A stretch of 64,000 nucleotides of DNA from Bradyrhizobium erythrophlei. Lineage in GTDB: Bacteria > Pseudomonadota > Alphaproteobacteria > Rhizobiales > Xanthobacteraceae. Where the stretch lies: the NCBI RefSeq assembly GCF_900129505.1, contig NZ_LT670818.1, forward strand, positions 3,100,001 through 3,164,000. The letters run 5' to 3'. Positions 34,583 to 43,682 of the stretch are shown here, piece by piece. Below the pieces are notes generated by a model that worked only from the letters and a program-made list of their open reading frames with translations, was not told the DNA's origin and did no database searches. A program made the position numbers and the translations under genes. Numbering within the stretch: the stretch's first letter is position 1; each line of letters opens with the position of its first letter.

Positions 34583-35407
34583 ATGCCAACGATCACCACA
34601 AAGGACGGCATTGAGATCTATTACAAGGACTGGGGCAGCGGCCAGCCGATGGTGTTCTCGCATGGCTGGCCACTCTCGGCCGATGACTGGGACGCGCAGC
34701 TGCTGTTCTTCCTCAATCACGGCTATCGGGTGATTGCCCATGACCGCCGCGGCCACGGCCGGTCCAGCCAGACCGCCGACGGCCATGACATGGATCATTA
34801 TGCGGACGACCTTGCGGCTGTGACGGCGCATCTCGATCTGAAGAAAGCCATTCACGTCGGCCATTCCACCGGCGGCGGCGAAGTAGTGCACTATCTGGCA
34901 CGCCACGGCGAGAGCCGGGTGGTGAAGGCGGCCATCATCAGTGCGGTGCCGCCGCTGATGGTCAAGACACCGGCCAATCCCAACGGTCTTCCCAAGGACG
35001 TCTTCGACGGATTCCAGACCGCGCTCGCGGCCAATCGCTCGCAATTCTATCGCGACGTCGCCGCGGGTCCGTTCTATAATTACAACAAGCCGGGCGCCAA
35101 GGCTTCGGAGGCCACCATCCAGAATTGGTGGCGCCAGGGCATGATGGGCGGCGCCAAGGCCCATTACGACGGCATCGTCGCCTTCTCGCAGACCGATTTC
35201 ACCGAAGACCTCAAGAAGATCACCGTGCCGGTGCTGGTGATGCACAGCGAAGACGATCAGATCGTGCCCTATATCGCCGCCGGGCCGTTGTCGGCCAAGC
35301 TTTTGAAGAACGGCACGCTGAAGACCTACAAGGGTTTTCCGCACGGCATGCCCACTACCGAAGCGGCCACCATCAACGCCGACCTGCTCGCCTTCATCAA
35401 GGGGTAG
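34583..35407 (+). CDS. Alpha/beta hydrolase of the cofactor-free haloperoxidase type
   Basis: The 274-residue product matches the non-haem chloroperoxidase/esterase family. It has [15 protein letters not shown] (oxyanion region), [20 protein letters not shown], the nucleophile elbow [19 protein letters not shown] (Ser about 95), an Asp in [12 protein letters not shown] and a His in [11 protein letters not shown] (about 255). There is no signal peptide. AAAAAGGAG precedes ATG 34583. Members hydrolyse esters or lactones and can form peracids; the natural substrate is not evident. Confidence 0.92.
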   Translation: MPTITTKDGIEIYYKDWGSGQPMVFSHGWPLSADDWDAQLLFFLNHGYRVIAHDRRGHGRSSQTADGHDMDHYADDLAAVTAHLDLKKAIHVGHSTGGGEVVHYLARHGESRVVKAAIISAVPPLMVKTPANPNGLPKDVFDGFQTALAANRSQFYRDVAAGPFYNYNKPGAKASEATIQNWWRQGMMGGAKAHYDGIVAFSQTDFTEDLKKITVPVLVMHSEDDQIVPYIAAGPLSAKLLKNGTLKTYKGFPHGMPTTEAATINADLLAFIKG

Positions 35408-35435
35408 GCCCGGCAATCTCGCTGCACGCGGGCGA

Positions 35436-36074
35436 TCAGTCGAGGATCGCCCGCATCGCGGCGAATGTTCGCTTCACCAGCGCTTCCGGTTTTTCGCGCG
35501 CGCCTTCGGTCGCCCAGAGTTCGCCGCCGATCCGCATCGCGCCGGTTGCGATCATGGCAACCAGCCGCGCGTCGAGTTTTTCCGCTTTATGAACCGCGCG
35601 CCTGGCCAGCGCTTCCGCCAGCGCGCGCTCCAGCTGTTCGTATTTGACCTGGTCGCGCGCCTGCAGGGCGGGATTGTCGCGCTTGAGCCGCGCCATCGCG
35701 ATCGCTTCGCCGGGTTCGATCTGCCTCACCATCGCGGCAATCGCGTTCTCCGCGGCGGCGAGCATGGATTCGCCGGCGGGCCGGACTGCGATCTCGGCAA
35801 CCAGCGCCGCCGTGATTTCCTCGTGCCACGCGAAAACCACATCTTCTTTCGAGTCGAAATAGTGGAAGAAGCTGCGGCGCGAAATGTCGGCGGCGGCCGC
35901 GATGTCGTCGAGCGTGGTCGCTTCAAACCCGCGTTCGAGGAACAGCGCCATCGCCGCCCGGGTCAGCCGCTCGCGCGTCTGTTGCCGCTTGCGTTCCCGC
36001 AGGCCGGGTGCCGCCTTGGCGGCAGCGGTTTTGGATTTTGATATCAGTGGCTTACGCTGTTTGCGGGCGATCAC
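35436..36074 (-). CDS. TetR-family transcriptional regulator
   Basis: The 212-residue product has a TetR HTH at about 27-73 (RERLTRAAMALFLERGFEAT and TLDDIAAAADISRRSFFHYF) and a helical ligand domain of unknown specificity. It is divergent from an SDR gene across a 101-base gap with two overlapping palindromes, so it probably represses that gene and itself. It begins at GTG 36074. Confidence 0.9.
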   Translation of the reverse strand: MIARKQRKPLISKSKTAAAKAAPGLRERKRQQTRERLTRAAMALFLERGFEATTLDDIAAAADISRRSFFHYFDSKEDVVFAWHEEITAALVAEIAVRPAGESMLAAAENAIAAMVRQIEPGEAIAMARLKRDNPALQARDQVKYEQLERALAEALARRAVHKAEKLDARLVAMIATGAMRIGGELWATEGAREKPEALVKRTFAAMRAILD

Positions 36075-36098
36075 TGTTCATGCCTTGTTTTACACCTC

Positions 36099-36122
36099 TT
36101 GCAAATTTGCACTTAGTGCACA
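36099..36122. promoter_or_regulatory. Overlapping palindromes, putative TetR operator
   Basis: TGCAAATTTGCA (36100-36111) and TGCACT-T-AGTGCA (36108-36120) are two perfect inverted repeats sharing four bases, in the gap between the tetR-like and SDR genes. They are good candidates for the TetR dimer site(s); the interaction itself is inferred. Confidence 0.6.
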
Positions 36123-36175
36123 TTTAGCGCGGCGGGGCTGATCCCGCAAACGATTCGAGCGCAGGAGATATAAGC

Positions 36176-37114
36176 ATGACCGGCTGGACCATCGCAGACA
36201 TTCCGCCCCAGAACGGCAGGACCGCCGTGATTACCGGCGCCACCGGCGGCCTCGGCTATGAAGCGGCGCTGGCGCTCGCGGGCGCCGGCGCGACCGTGGT
36301 GCTTAGCGGCCGTAACGACGCCAAGGGGCGGAGTGCGATCGAGCGAATTCGCGGCCGCTTTCCCGAGGCCACGATAACCTACGAAACGCTTGACCTCGCG
36401 AACCTTGCGTCCGTGGCCGATTTCGCCGCGCGCTTCGCCACCGCCCATACCTCGCTCGATCTGCTCATCAACAATGCCGGCGTGATGGCACTGCCGCAGC
36501 GCCAGACTACGGCCGACGGCTTCGAAATGCAGTTCGGCACCAACTATCTCGGCCATTATGCGCTCACAGCCCATCTGCTTCCGTTGCTTCGTCGCGGCAA
36601 CCAGCCTCGCGTAGTCAACCTCTCCAGCCTGGCGCATCGCTCAGGCGCGATCGATTTTGACGATCTGCAAGGTGCGAAGTCCTATAACCCCTTCAAGGCC
36701 TACTGCCAGTCGAAGCTGGCGATGCTGATGTTCGCTCTCGAACTTCAGCGGCGCAGCAATGCCGCCGGCTGGGGGTTGCTGAGCAATGCCGCACATCCCG
36801 GCTATGCGCTGACCGATCTGATCGCCAACGGTCCGGGCGCCCGGGGTTTGATGGGGCAACTCGGCAAGATCCTTCAGCCCTTTGCCAGTCAATCCGCCGC
36901 CGCCGGCGCGCTGCCTACGCTGTTTGCCGCGACCTCGCCGGAAGCGCAGCCTGGCGGCTATTACGGCCCGAACTGGTTTTACGAATTGAAGGGGCCGCCG
37001 GAGCCGGCGAAGATCATGCCGAGGGCGAAAGACGCCGCGGTGGCGGCACGGCTGTGGGATGTCTCCGCGGTTCTGACCGGTGTATCGTTCGATCAGGTCG
37101 CGGTCGCCGCTTGA
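36176..37114 (+). CDS. Short-chain dehydrogenase/reductase
   Basis: The 312-residue SDR has the nucleotide motif TGATGGLG (about 20-27), NNAGVM (about 99-104), the catalytic Ser in NLSSLAHRSG and YCQSK (about 178-182). Its length and sequence resemble retinol-dehydrogenase/protochlorophyllide-reductase-like SDRs acting on hydrophobic substrates. AGGAG precedes ATG 36176. It is probably controlled by the divergent TetR gene and is followed after 31 bases by an NAD(P)-binding protein gene. Confidence 0.92.
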   Translation: MTGWTIADIPPQNGRTAVITGATGGLGYEAALALAGAGATVVLSGRNDAKGRSAIERIRGRFPEATITYETLDLANLASVADFAARFATAHTSLDLLINNAGVMALPQRQTTADGFEMQFGTNYLGHYALTAHLLPLLRRGNQPRVVNLSSLAHRSGAIDFDDLQGAKSYNPFKAYCQSKLAMLMFALELQRRSNAAGWGLLSNAAHPGYALTDLIANGPGARGLMGQLGKILQPFASQSAAAGALPTLFAATSPEAQPGGYYGPNWFYELKGPPEPAKIMPRAKDAAVAARLWDVSAVLTGVSFDQVAVAA

Positions 37115-37145
37115 ACCTGCAACCCAACGCGAGATGGAAAATCGA

Positions 37146-37805
37146 ATGAAGGTCATCCTGTTCGGCGCCACCGGCATGGTCGGGCAGGGCGCGTTGCGCG
37201 AATGCCTGCTCGACGCGGAGGTCGAAAGCGTGCTGGTGGTCGGACGCAGCCCGACCGACCAGCAGCACGCAAAGCTGCGCGAAATCGTCCATGACAATTT
37301 TCTGGATTATTCGGCGATCGAATCCAGGCTCATAGGCTACGACGCCTGCTTCTTCTGTCTCGGCGTTTCCTCGGTCGGCATGAACGAGGAACGCTACCGG
37401 CAGCTGACCTACGACATCACGCTTGCCGCGGCGAGAACGCTTGCAAGACTGAATCCGCAGATGGTGTTCGTCTACGTTACCGGCCGCGGCACCGATTCGA
37501 GCGAAAAAGGCAGGCTGATGTGGGCGCGGGTCAAGGGCAAGACCGAGAATGATCTGCTCAAGCTGCCGTTCAGGGCCGCCTATATGTTCCGGCCCGCCGG
37601 CATCCAGCCGCTGCACGGTATCCGCTCCAAGACCGCATGGGTTCAGGCGATCTATGTCGTGGCGGCGCCGTTGTTGTCGCTGCTCAATCGCGTGGCGCCG
37701 AAATATATGACCACCACCGAGCAGGTCGGCCGCGCCATGATCAAGGTGGCGCGGAACGGTTTTGCCCGGCCGGTGCTGGAGAGCGAGGATATCAACTCGC
37801 TCTAG
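37146..37805 (+). CDS. NAD(P)-binding epimerase-like protein
   Basis: From ATG 37146 the 219-residue product has an N-terminal Rossmann motif (MKVILFGATGMVGQGALREC), then ACFFCLGVSSVGMNEERYRQ, YVTGRGTDSS and KTENDLLKLPFRAAYMFRPA. This is an atypical SDR of the NAD(P)H-binding/HTATIP2 kind. ATG 37134 in the same frame is an alternative start. It lies 31 bases after the SDR gene and is probably cotranscribed. The substrate is unknown. Confidence 0.85.
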   Translation: MKVILFGATGMVGQGALRECLLDAEVESVLVVGRSPTDQQHAKLREIVHDNFLDYSAIESRLIGYDACFFCLGVSSVGMNEERYRQLTYDITLAAARTLARLNPQMVFVYVTGRGTDSSEKGRLMWARVKGKTENDLLKLPFRAAYMFRPAGIQPLHGIRSKTAWVQAIYVVAAPLLSLLNRVAPKYMTTTEQVGRAMIKVARNGFARPVLESEDINSL

Positions 37806-37812
37806 GCTTCAC

Positions 37813-37916
37813 CGTCATTCCGGGATGGTCCGAAGGACCAGACCTCAGATGTGCTATTGCACATCGGGGAATTTCGAGATTCCGGGTTCGGTGCTTCGCA
37901 CCGCTCCGGAACGACG
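37813..37916. repeat. Intergenic palindromic repeat, GTCATTCCGGG family
   Basis: The unit opens GTCATTCCGGGATGGTCCG, carries inner inverted repeats (GGTCCGAAGGACC and TCGAGATTCCGG-type words) and closes with CCGGAACGAC. Almost the same unit lies at 42291-42428, and a shorter relative at 39826-39905. It is typical of Bradyrhizobium-type mobile palindromes and can fold as RNA. Confidence 0.75.
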
Positions 37917-38039
37917 ATTGATATCGATGCCTGCCCCGGAATGACCGGTAACCCCATCAAATAGCCGCAAATTTCACGCTTTTGCCATACGGGGCTCGTT
38001 CGCTCTATACTTTATATCTAGCCAAAATCGGGGATCGGC

Positions 38040-39329
38040 ATGGATCGCATTCGCATCGTGGGTGGCAGCAAGCTCAATGGCACCATCCCGATCTCGGGCG
38101 CGAAGAATGCCGCACTGCCTCTGATGATCGCAGCCCTGTTGACCGAGGAAACCCTGATCCTCGACAACGTGCCGCGGCTGGCCGACGTCGCCCAGCTGCA
38201 GCGGATTCTCGGCAATCACGGCGTCGACATCATGTCGGCCGGCAAGCGCCCCGGCGATCGGGAGTACCAGGGACAGACCCTGCACATTTCGGCCGCCGAC
38301 ATCATCGACACGACGGCTCCTTACGAGCTGGTGTCGCGGATGCGCGCCAGCTTCTGGGTGATCGCACCGCTATTGACGCGAATGCATGTGGCAAAGGTGT
38401 CGCTGCCGGGCGGCTGCGCCATCGGCACAAGGCCGGTCGATCTCCTGATCATGGCGCTGGAAAAATTCGGCGCCGAACTCACCATCGATGGCGGCTATGT
38501 GGTGGCCAAAGCGCCTGGCGGCCTCAAGGGCGCGGCGATCGATTTCCCAAAGGTCACCGTCAGCGGCACCCACGTCGCCCTGATGGCGGCGACCCTGGCA
38601 AAAGGGACGACGGTTATCACCAATGCCGCCTGCGAGCCGGAAATTGCTGACGTCGCCGACTGCCTCAACAAGATGGGCGCGCGCGTCAGCGGCGCCGGCA
38701 CGCCGCGCATTGTCGTTGAAGGGGTAACCAAGCTTCACGGCGCACGCCACACCGTGCTGCCGGATCGGATCGAGACCGGCACCTACGCGATGGCGGTGGC
38801 GATGACCGGCGGTGATGTGCAACTGGCCGGCGCACGGCCGGAACTGCTGCAATCGGCGCTCGACGTGCTGACCCAGGCCGGCGCGGTGATCACCCCCAAC
38901 AACGAAGGCATTCGCGTCGCCCGCAACGGCGTCGGCATCAACCCGGTAAAGGTCTCGACCGCGCCATTCCCGGGCTTTCCGACCGATCTGCAGGCGCAGC
39001 TGATGGCGCTGATGGCCTGCGCCAAGGGAAGTTCGCACATCACCGAAACGATTTTCGAAAACCGCTTCATGCATGTGCAGGAGCTGGCGCGGTTCGGCGC
39101 GCGGATCAGTCTCGACGGCGAGACCGCGACCATCGACGGCATCGCGCAATTGCGCGGCGCGCCCGTGATGGCGACGGATTTGCGCGCCTCGGTGTCGCTG
39201 GTCATCGCGGGGCTTGCCGCCGAGGGCGAGACCATGGTCAATCGTGTCTACCATCTCGACCGCGGCTTCGAGCGGCTGGAGGACAAATTGTCGGCCTGCG
39301 GCGCCACCATCGAGCGCATCAGCGGATAG
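38040..39329 (+). CDS. murA: UDP-N-acetylglucosamine 1-carboxyvinyltransferase
   Basis: The 429-residue product is a full-length MurA, which transfers enolpyruvate from PEP to UDP-GlcNAc in the first committed step of peptidoglycan synthesis in the cytoplasm. It shows the two-domain inside-out barrel signatures: [16 protein letters not shown] (catalytic Lys-Asn, about 22-23), [14 protein letters not shown] (the fosfomycin-reactive Cys, about 124) and the C-terminal [19 protein letters not shown]. It is followed 18 bases later by a DUF2948 gene and then hisD, the usual alphaproteobacterial order. Confidence 0.98.
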   Translation: MDRIRIVGGSKLNGTIPISGAKNAALPLMIAALLTEETLILDNVPRLADVAQLQRILGNHGVDIMSAGKRPGDREYQGQTLHISAADIIDTTAPYELVSRMRASFWVIAPLLTRMHVAKVSLPGGCAIGTRPVDLLIMALEKFGAELTIDGGYVVAKAPGGLKGAAIDFPKVTVSGTHVALMAATLAKGTTVITNAACEPEIADVADCLNKMGARVSGAGTPRIVVEGVTKLHGARHTVLPDRIETGTYAMAVAMTGGDVQLAGARPELLQSALDVLTQAGAVITPNNEGIRVARNGVGINPVKVSTAPFPGFPTDLQAQLMALMACAKGSSHITETIFENRFMHVQELARFGARISLDGETATIDGIAQLRGAPVMATDLRASVSLVIAGLAAEGETMVNRVYHLDRGFERLEDKLSACGATIERISG

Positions 39330-39347
39330 GTTTTCGGGGAGCCATCA

Positions 39348-39803
39348 GTGACGGCCCAGCTCAAATTGATCGCGCTCGATGCCGACGATCTGGCTGTCAT
39401 CTCAGCGCATGTCCAGGACGCCCTGGTGCAGACCGCCGACATCATCTGGCGGCAGCGCGAAAAGCGGCTGGTGGTCGGCATGAGCCGGCTGGACTGGGAG
39501 CAGACGCTGTCGGGAGAAACCTCGCCGCGCCGGCTGATCGCGGCATTGCGGTTTGACCGGGTGCTGTCGTGCAAGTCGCGCAATATCGATCTGGGGAGGC
39601 CGGAGACCGGGCTGGAGCTGCTCGGAATCGAGTTTTATCCCGGCGACACCCCGAGCGGCAGCGCGGTGCTGCTGTTCAACCATGGCGGGGCGTTGCGGCT
39701 GGACGTCGAATGCCTGGAATGCCAGCTGACCGACCTCGGCGCCGACGATCTCGGGACAAGCGGCCTCGGCGAAGACGCCGAGTCCTCCGGCTTGGGCGCG
39801 TGA
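39348..39803 (+). CDS. DUF2948 family protein
   Basis: The 151-residue protein starts MTAQLKLIALDADDLAVISA, matching the DUF2948 family that sits between murA and hisD in many alphaproteobacteria. It contains the conserved IIWRQREKRLVVGMSRLDWE and LRLDVECLECQLTDL stretches. It is soluble and its function is unknown. The gap to murA is 18 bases, so cotranscription is likely. Confidence 0.9.
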   Translation: MTAQLKLIALDADDLAVISAHVQDALVQTADIIWRQREKRLVVGMSRLDWEQTLSGETSPRRLIAALRFDRVLSCKSRNIDLGRPETGLELLGIEFYPGDTPSGSAVLLFNHGGALRLDVECLECQLTDLGADDLGTSGLGEDAESSGLGA

Positions 39804-39825
39804 TTCCTGTGCCTTTGATATAGAA

Positions 39826-39905
39826 CGTCATTCCGGGGCATGCGAAGCCTGAACCCGGAATCTCGAGATTCCGGGTCTGGTCCTGCGGACCATCCCGGAA
39901 TGACG
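39826..39905. repeat. Intergenic palindromic repeat, GTCATTCCGGG family (short form)
   Basis: CGTCATTCCGGGGCATGCG and the closing CCATCCCGGAATGACG pair with each other, and CCCGGAATCTCGAGATTCCG forms an inner palindrome. It separates the DUF2948 gene from hisD. Confidence 0.75.
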
Positions 39906-39997
39906 GAATAATCTCGGAAAGCAAAGGGTTGACGGCCAATGGCCGCCGCGCCATTGAGCGGGGGGCCTTCGAACCAGACCCCGCCCGGAAAGCCATC

Positions 39998-41293
39998 ATG
40001 CCCGTTCGCCTCGAAGCCAGCAGCGCCGATTTTGCCAGGAGATTCGCTGATTTTCTCGCGATGAAGCGTGAGGTGTCAGCCGATATCGAACTGGCCACCC
40101 GTGCCATTGTCGACGACGTGGCCAAGCGGGGCGATGCAGCGCTGATCGAGGCGACCAAGAAGTTCGACCGGCTCGACCTCGAGGCGGATGCCCTGCGGGT
40201 CACGACGGCCGAAATCGACGCCGCGGTGAAGGCCTGCGACGCCAACACCGTCGACGCGCTGAAATTCGCCCGCGACCGGATCGAGGTGTTTCACCAGCGG
40301 CAACTGCCGAAGGACGATCGCTTCACCGACGCGCTCGGCGTCGAGCTCGGCTGGCGCTGGAGCGCGATCGAATCGGTCGGTCTCTACGTTCCCGGCGGCA
40401 CCGCCGCCTATCCGTCCTCGGTGCTGATGAATGCGGTGCCGGCCAGGGTCGCCGGCGTTGGCCGCGTGGTGATGGTGGTGCCGTCGCCGGACGGCAAGCT
40501 CAACCCGCTGGTGCTGGCGGCGGCGCGGCTCGGCGGCGTCTCCGAGATCTACCGCGTCGGCGGAGCGCAGGCGGTGGCGGCGCTGGCTTATGGCACCGCG
40601 ACCATTGCGCCGGTTGCAAAGATCGTCGGCCCCGGCAACGCCTACGTCGCCGCCGCCAAGCGGCAGGTGTTCGGCAAGGTCGGTATCGACATGATCGCCG
40701 GTCCCTCCGAAGTGCTGGTGATATCAGATGACACCGGCAATGCCGGCTGGATCGCCGCCGATCTCTTGGCGCAGGCCGAGCACGACGTCAACGCGCAGTC
40801 GATCCTGATCACCGATAGTGCTGCGCTGGCCGACGAGGTCGAACGCGCGCTGCAGTCGCAGCTTGCGACCCTGCCGCGGGCGGACATCGCGCGGGCCTCG
40901 TGGAACGATTTCGGCGCGGTCATCCTGGTAAAACAGCTCGACCAGGCGGTGCCGCTTGCGGATGCGATCGCCGCCGAACATCTGGAAATCATGACCGCCG
41001 ACCCGGAAAGCCTGGCCGCGAAAATCCGCAATGCCGGCGCGATCTTCATCGGTCAGCATACCCCGGAGGCGATCGGCGATTACGTCGGCGGCTCCAACCA
41101 CGTGCTGCCGACCGCACGTTCCGCGCGGTTCTCGTCAGGGCTCGGCGTGCTCGACTTCATGAAACGGACCTCGATCCTGAAATGCGGCCCGGACCAGCTG
41201 CGCGCGCTGGGGGGAGCGGCGATGACGCTCGGCAAGGCCGAAGGCCTCGATGCGCACGCCCGCTCGGTCGGATTGCGCCTCAATTTGACATGA
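39998..41293 (+). CDS. hisD: Histidinol dehydrogenase
   Basis: The 431-residue enzyme catalyses the last two steps of histidine synthesis (L-histidinol to L-histidine, NAD- and Zn-dependent). It shows [54 protein letters not shown] and the zinc-site region [14 protein letters not shown]. It ends with the typical [20 protein letters not shown] segment. ATG 39998 is chosen over a frame open to 39929 because it matches the family N-terminus. The stop overlaps the next gene by 4 bases (ATGA). Confidence 0.98.
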   Translation: MPVRLEASSADFARRFADFLAMKREVSADIELATRAIVDDVAKRGDAALIEATKKFDRLDLEADALRVTTAEIDAAVKACDANTVDALKFARDRIEVFHQRQLPKDDRFTDALGVELGWRWSAIESVGLYVPGGTAAYPSSVLMNAVPARVAGVGRVVMVVPSPDGKLNPLVLAAARLGGVSEIYRVGGAQAVAALAYGTATIAPVAKIVGPGNAYVAAAKRQVFGKVGIDMIAGPSEVLVISDDTGNAGWIAADLLAQAEHDVNAQSILITDSAALADEVERALQSQLATLPRADIARASWNDFGAVILVKQLDQAVPLADAIAAEHLEIMTADPESLAAKIRNAGAIFIGQHTPEAIGDYVGGSNHVLPTARSARFSSGLGVLDFMKRTSILKCGPDQLRALGGAAMTLGKAEGLDAHARSVGLRLNLT

Positions 41294-41784
41294 CCAAACC
41301 GCCGCGAGACGAGGACGCCAACCATCGCATCGTCGCGGTGACGCTCGATGAGGAATCGATCGGTCGTTCCGGCCCCGACATCGAGCATGAGCGCGCGATC
41401 GCGATCTACGATTTGATCGAGCAGAACCTGTTCGCGCCGGAAGGTGCCGGCGAGGGGCCGTTCACGCTGCATATCGGCATCACCGGCAACCGGCTGATGT
41501 TCGATATCCGCCGCGAGGACGGCGCGCCGGTGGTGGTGCATCTGCTGTCGCTGACGCCGTTCCGCGGAATCGTGAAAGACTATTTCATGATCTGCGACAG
41601 CTATTATCAGGCGATCCGCACCGCGACGCCGGACAAGATCGAGGCCATCGACATGGGCCGCCGCGGCATCCACGACGAAGGCTCGCGCACGCTGCAGGAG
41701 CGTTTGAAGGGCAAGGTGCGGGTCGATTTCGAGACCGCCCGCCGGCTGTTCACGCTGATCTGCGTCTTGCACTGGAAGGGTTAA
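41290..41784 (+). CDS. UPF0262 family protein
   Basis: The 164-residue product matches UPF0262, an alphaproteobacterial family found immediately downstream of hisD. Visible are [36 protein letters not shown] and [20 protein letters not shown]. The start codon overlaps the hisD stop (ATGA), so the two are translationally coupled. Function unknown. Confidence 0.92.
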   Translation: MTKPPRDEDANHRIVAVTLDEESIGRSGPDIEHERAIAIYDLIEQNLFAPEGAGEGPFTLHIGITGNRLMFDIRREDGAPVVVHLLSLTPFRGIVKDYFMICDSYYQAIRTATPDKIEAIDMGRRGIHDEGSRTLQERLKGKVRVDFETARRLFTLICVLHWKG

Positions 41785-41790
41785 ACTCCC

Positions 41791-42258
41791 ATGGACGCGC
41801 CTTCCCGTGCGCGCGTTCCGCAGGCCGTGCTGTTCGCATGCGGCCTGAACAGCGTGCGCTCGCCGATAGCGGAAAGCCTGCTGCAGCACATGTTTCCGAA
41901 GGCGCTCTACGTGAAGTCCGCCGGCGTCAGGAAGGGCGAACTCGATCCGTTCGCGGTCGCGGTGATGGCGGAACTGGGCCAGGATATTTCCACCCACAAG
42001 CCGATCACCTTCGAGGAACTCGACGACTGGGAAGGGCTCAATTTCGATCTCATCATCACCCTGTCGCCGGAGGCGCACCACAGGGCCTTGGAACTGACGC
42101 GCACGCACGCGGCCGAGGTCGAATACTGGCCGACGCAGGATCCGACCGGCGCCGATGGCAACCGCGAGCAGAAGCTGGCGGCCTATCGCGAGGTCTGCGA
42201 CACGCTGTCGATGCGGATTCGCCGGCGGTTTTCCAGGTCCGGGGCGGCGAGCGGGTGA
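41791..42258 (+). CDS. Low-molecular-weight phosphatase family protein
   Basis: The 155-residue product has the LMW phosphotyrosine phosphatase/arsenate-reductase-type P-loop at its N-terminus: FACGLNSVRSPIAESLLQ, with Cys and Arg in C-X5-R spacing (about residues 17 and 23). The C-terminal Asp loop is in EYWPTQDPTGADG. It could dephosphorylate proteins or small molecules. It starts 6 bases after the UPF0262 gene and belongs to the same operon. It is not called arsC because the distinctive downstream cysteines of arsenate reductases are not evident. Confidence 0.87.
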   Translation: MDAPSRARVPQAVLFACGLNSVRSPIAESLLQHMFPKALYVKSAGVRKGELDPFAVAVMAELGQDISTHKPITFEELDDWEGLNFDLIITLSPEAHHRALELTRTHAAEVEYWPTQDPTGADGNREQKLAAYREVCDTLSMRIRRRFSRSGAASG

Positions 42259-42290
42259 TGGCCGGCGATGAAGACCGAATGACAAACACG

Positions 42291-42428
42291 CGTCATTCCG
42301 GGATGGTCCGAAGGACCAGACCTCAGATGTGCCCTTGCACATCGGGGAATCTCGAGATTCCGGGTTCGATGCGGAGCCTGTCATCGGGCCGGCCAGAGGC
42401 CGGACCCGTTGGCATCGCCCCGGAATGA
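42291..42428. repeat. Intergenic palindromic repeat, GTCATTCCGGG family (long form)
   Basis: The first 75 bases nearly repeat 37813-37887. They are followed by GGAGCCTGTCATCGGGCCGG, a module also seen in the CGTCATTGCGAG-type repeat at 61955-62071, so this copy is a mosaic of two repeat families. Confidence 0.75.
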
Positions 42429-42545
42429 TGTGATTAAACGCGCGCATTTTCGCAGCGGCGGGATACCTGCGCGGTTGTCTCGACGCATCCCTTCCGATAG
42501 GTTCCGCGCGCATTCTCGCCCCTTCCTCCCGCCGACAAATCCCGC

Positions 42546-43169
42546 ATGCTAGGCCGCCCCAAAATCGTTCTTGCTTCCGGTTCGCCTCGCCGGCTGGCGC
42601 TGCTCAACCAGGCCGGCATCGAGCCGGATGCGCTGCGTCCGGCCGATGTCGACGAAACCCCGAGGCGGGGCGAGTTGCCGCGCGCCTGCGCCAACCGGCT
42701 GGCGCGCGCCAAGGCGGACGCCGCGCTGAAATCGGTGCAGCTCGATGACGAATTGCGCGGCGCCTTCATTCTGGCCGCCGACACCGTGGTTGCGGTCGGC
42801 CGCCGCATCCTGCCGAAAGCCAATCTGGTCGACGAGGCCTCGCAATGCCTGCGGCTGTTGTCGGGCCGCAACCACCGCGTCTACACCGCGATCTGCCTGG
42901 TGACGCCGAAGGAAGCCTTCCGCCAGCGTCTGATCGAGACCCGGGTGCGATTCAAGCGCCTCAGCGAGGACGATATTCAGGCCTATGTCGGTTCCGGCGA
43001 ATGGCGCGGCAAGGCCGGCGGATACGCCATCCAGGGCATCGCCGGATCGTTCGTGGTTAAGCTGGTCGGTTCCTACAGCAATGTCGTGGGGCTGCCGCTG
43101 TACGAATCGATTTCGCTGCTCGGCGGCGAAGGTTTCCCGATCCGCTTCGGCTGGTTGAATGCCAGCTAA
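42546..43169 (+). CDS. Maf-family nucleotide pyrophosphatase
   Basis: The 207-residue product shows the Maf signature ([20 protein letters not shown], about 7-26), [16 protein letters not shown] and ISEDD-type [20 protein letters not shown] (about 157-176). Maf proteins hydrolyse non-canonical or canonical nucleoside triphosphates to the monophosphate. It overlaps the yacG gene by 11 bases, so the two are translationally coupled. Confidence 0.95.
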   Translation: MLGRPKIVLASGSPRRLALLNQAGIEPDALRPADVDETPRRGELPRACANRLARAKADAALKSVQLDDELRGAFILAADTVVAVGRRILPKANLVDEASQCLRLLSGRNHRVYTAICLVTPKEAFRQRLIETRVRFKRLSEDDIQAYVGSGEWRGKAGGYAIQGIAGSFVVKLVGSYSNVVGLPLYESISLLGGEGFPIRFGWLNAS

Positions 43170-43377
43170 GTCACCAGGGAAGCCCGGGCCGGCCAAAAAG
43201 GGGCCAAAGGGAAGAGGGCCGGTCAAGAAGAAGTGCCCGATCTGCGGCAAGCCCGCCACCGAGGCGTCGCACCCCTTTTGTTCCGAGCGCTGCCGAGATG
43301 TCGATCTGAACCGCTGGCTGTCGGGCTCCTATGCGATTCCCGGCAGCAAGGACGAGGACGAAGACGGCGGCGAATAG
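43159..43377 (+). CDS. yacG: DNA gyrase inhibitor YacG
   Basis: The 72-residue protein has the YacG four-cysteine zinc finger: CPICGKPAT and [15 protein letters not shown]. An N-terminal Lys/Pro/Gly-rich extension and an acidic C-terminus flank it. In E. coli YacG binds GyrB and inhibits gyrase. The start lies inside the end of the maf gene. Confidence 0.95.
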   Translation: MPAKSPGKPGPAKKGPKGRGPVKKKCPICGKPATEASHPFCSERCRDVDLNRWLSGSYAIPGSKDEDEDGGE

Positions 43378-43540
43378 CGATATTCCCGTGTTTTCCGGCG
43401 GTTAGTGCCCTTTGAGCGTCGCGCCGGACCGCCAGCTGAAGCCGGGCCGCGCCATGCGAAGCCGAAGGCGAAGCATGGTGGACATGGCTGCCCGGCCTGA
43501 CTATAAACCCCCGCTCCCAACCCCCCGTGGGCGAGGGAAT

Positions 43541-43616
43541 GCCCAGGTAGCTCAGTTGGTAGAGCATGCGACTGAAAATCGCAGTGTCGGTGGTTCGATC
43601 CCGCCCCTGGGCACCA
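43541..43616 (+). tRNA. tRNA-Phe (anticodon GAA)
   Basis: The 76-base cloverleaf has acceptor GCCCAGG/CCTGGGC, D-arm GCTC...GAGC, anticodon arm TGCGA-CTGAAAA-TCGCA with anticodon GAA, T-arm GGTGG-TTCGATC-CCGCC, and encoded CCA. Its 3' end provides the attachment site of the integrated element; the tRNA sequence is fully restored. Confidence 0.97.
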
Positions 43617-43617
43617 T
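43601..43617. repeat. Attachment site attL (3' end of tRNA-Phe)
   Basis: CCGCCCCTGGGCACCAT is identical to 55291-55307. It covers the T-arm 3' strand, acceptor 3' strand and CCA of tRNA-Phe plus one base. Flanking bases differ on both sides, so the core is 17 bp. Confidence 0.92.
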
Positions 43618-43682
43618 CTGCTCAAGCCGATGCAAAGAAATCAAAGCCTTAGCAGCCAAAAATGCCCAACGGACGTTCGGTC

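Noticed and set aside
41791..42258. Naming the phosphatase arsC
   Set aside because: Only the C-X5-R loop is shared with arsenate reductases; context is a core operon with no ars genes.
41080..42513. 477-residue minus-strand frame
   Set aside because: Antisense to hisD, UPF0262 and the phosphatase gene, all of which are clear family members.
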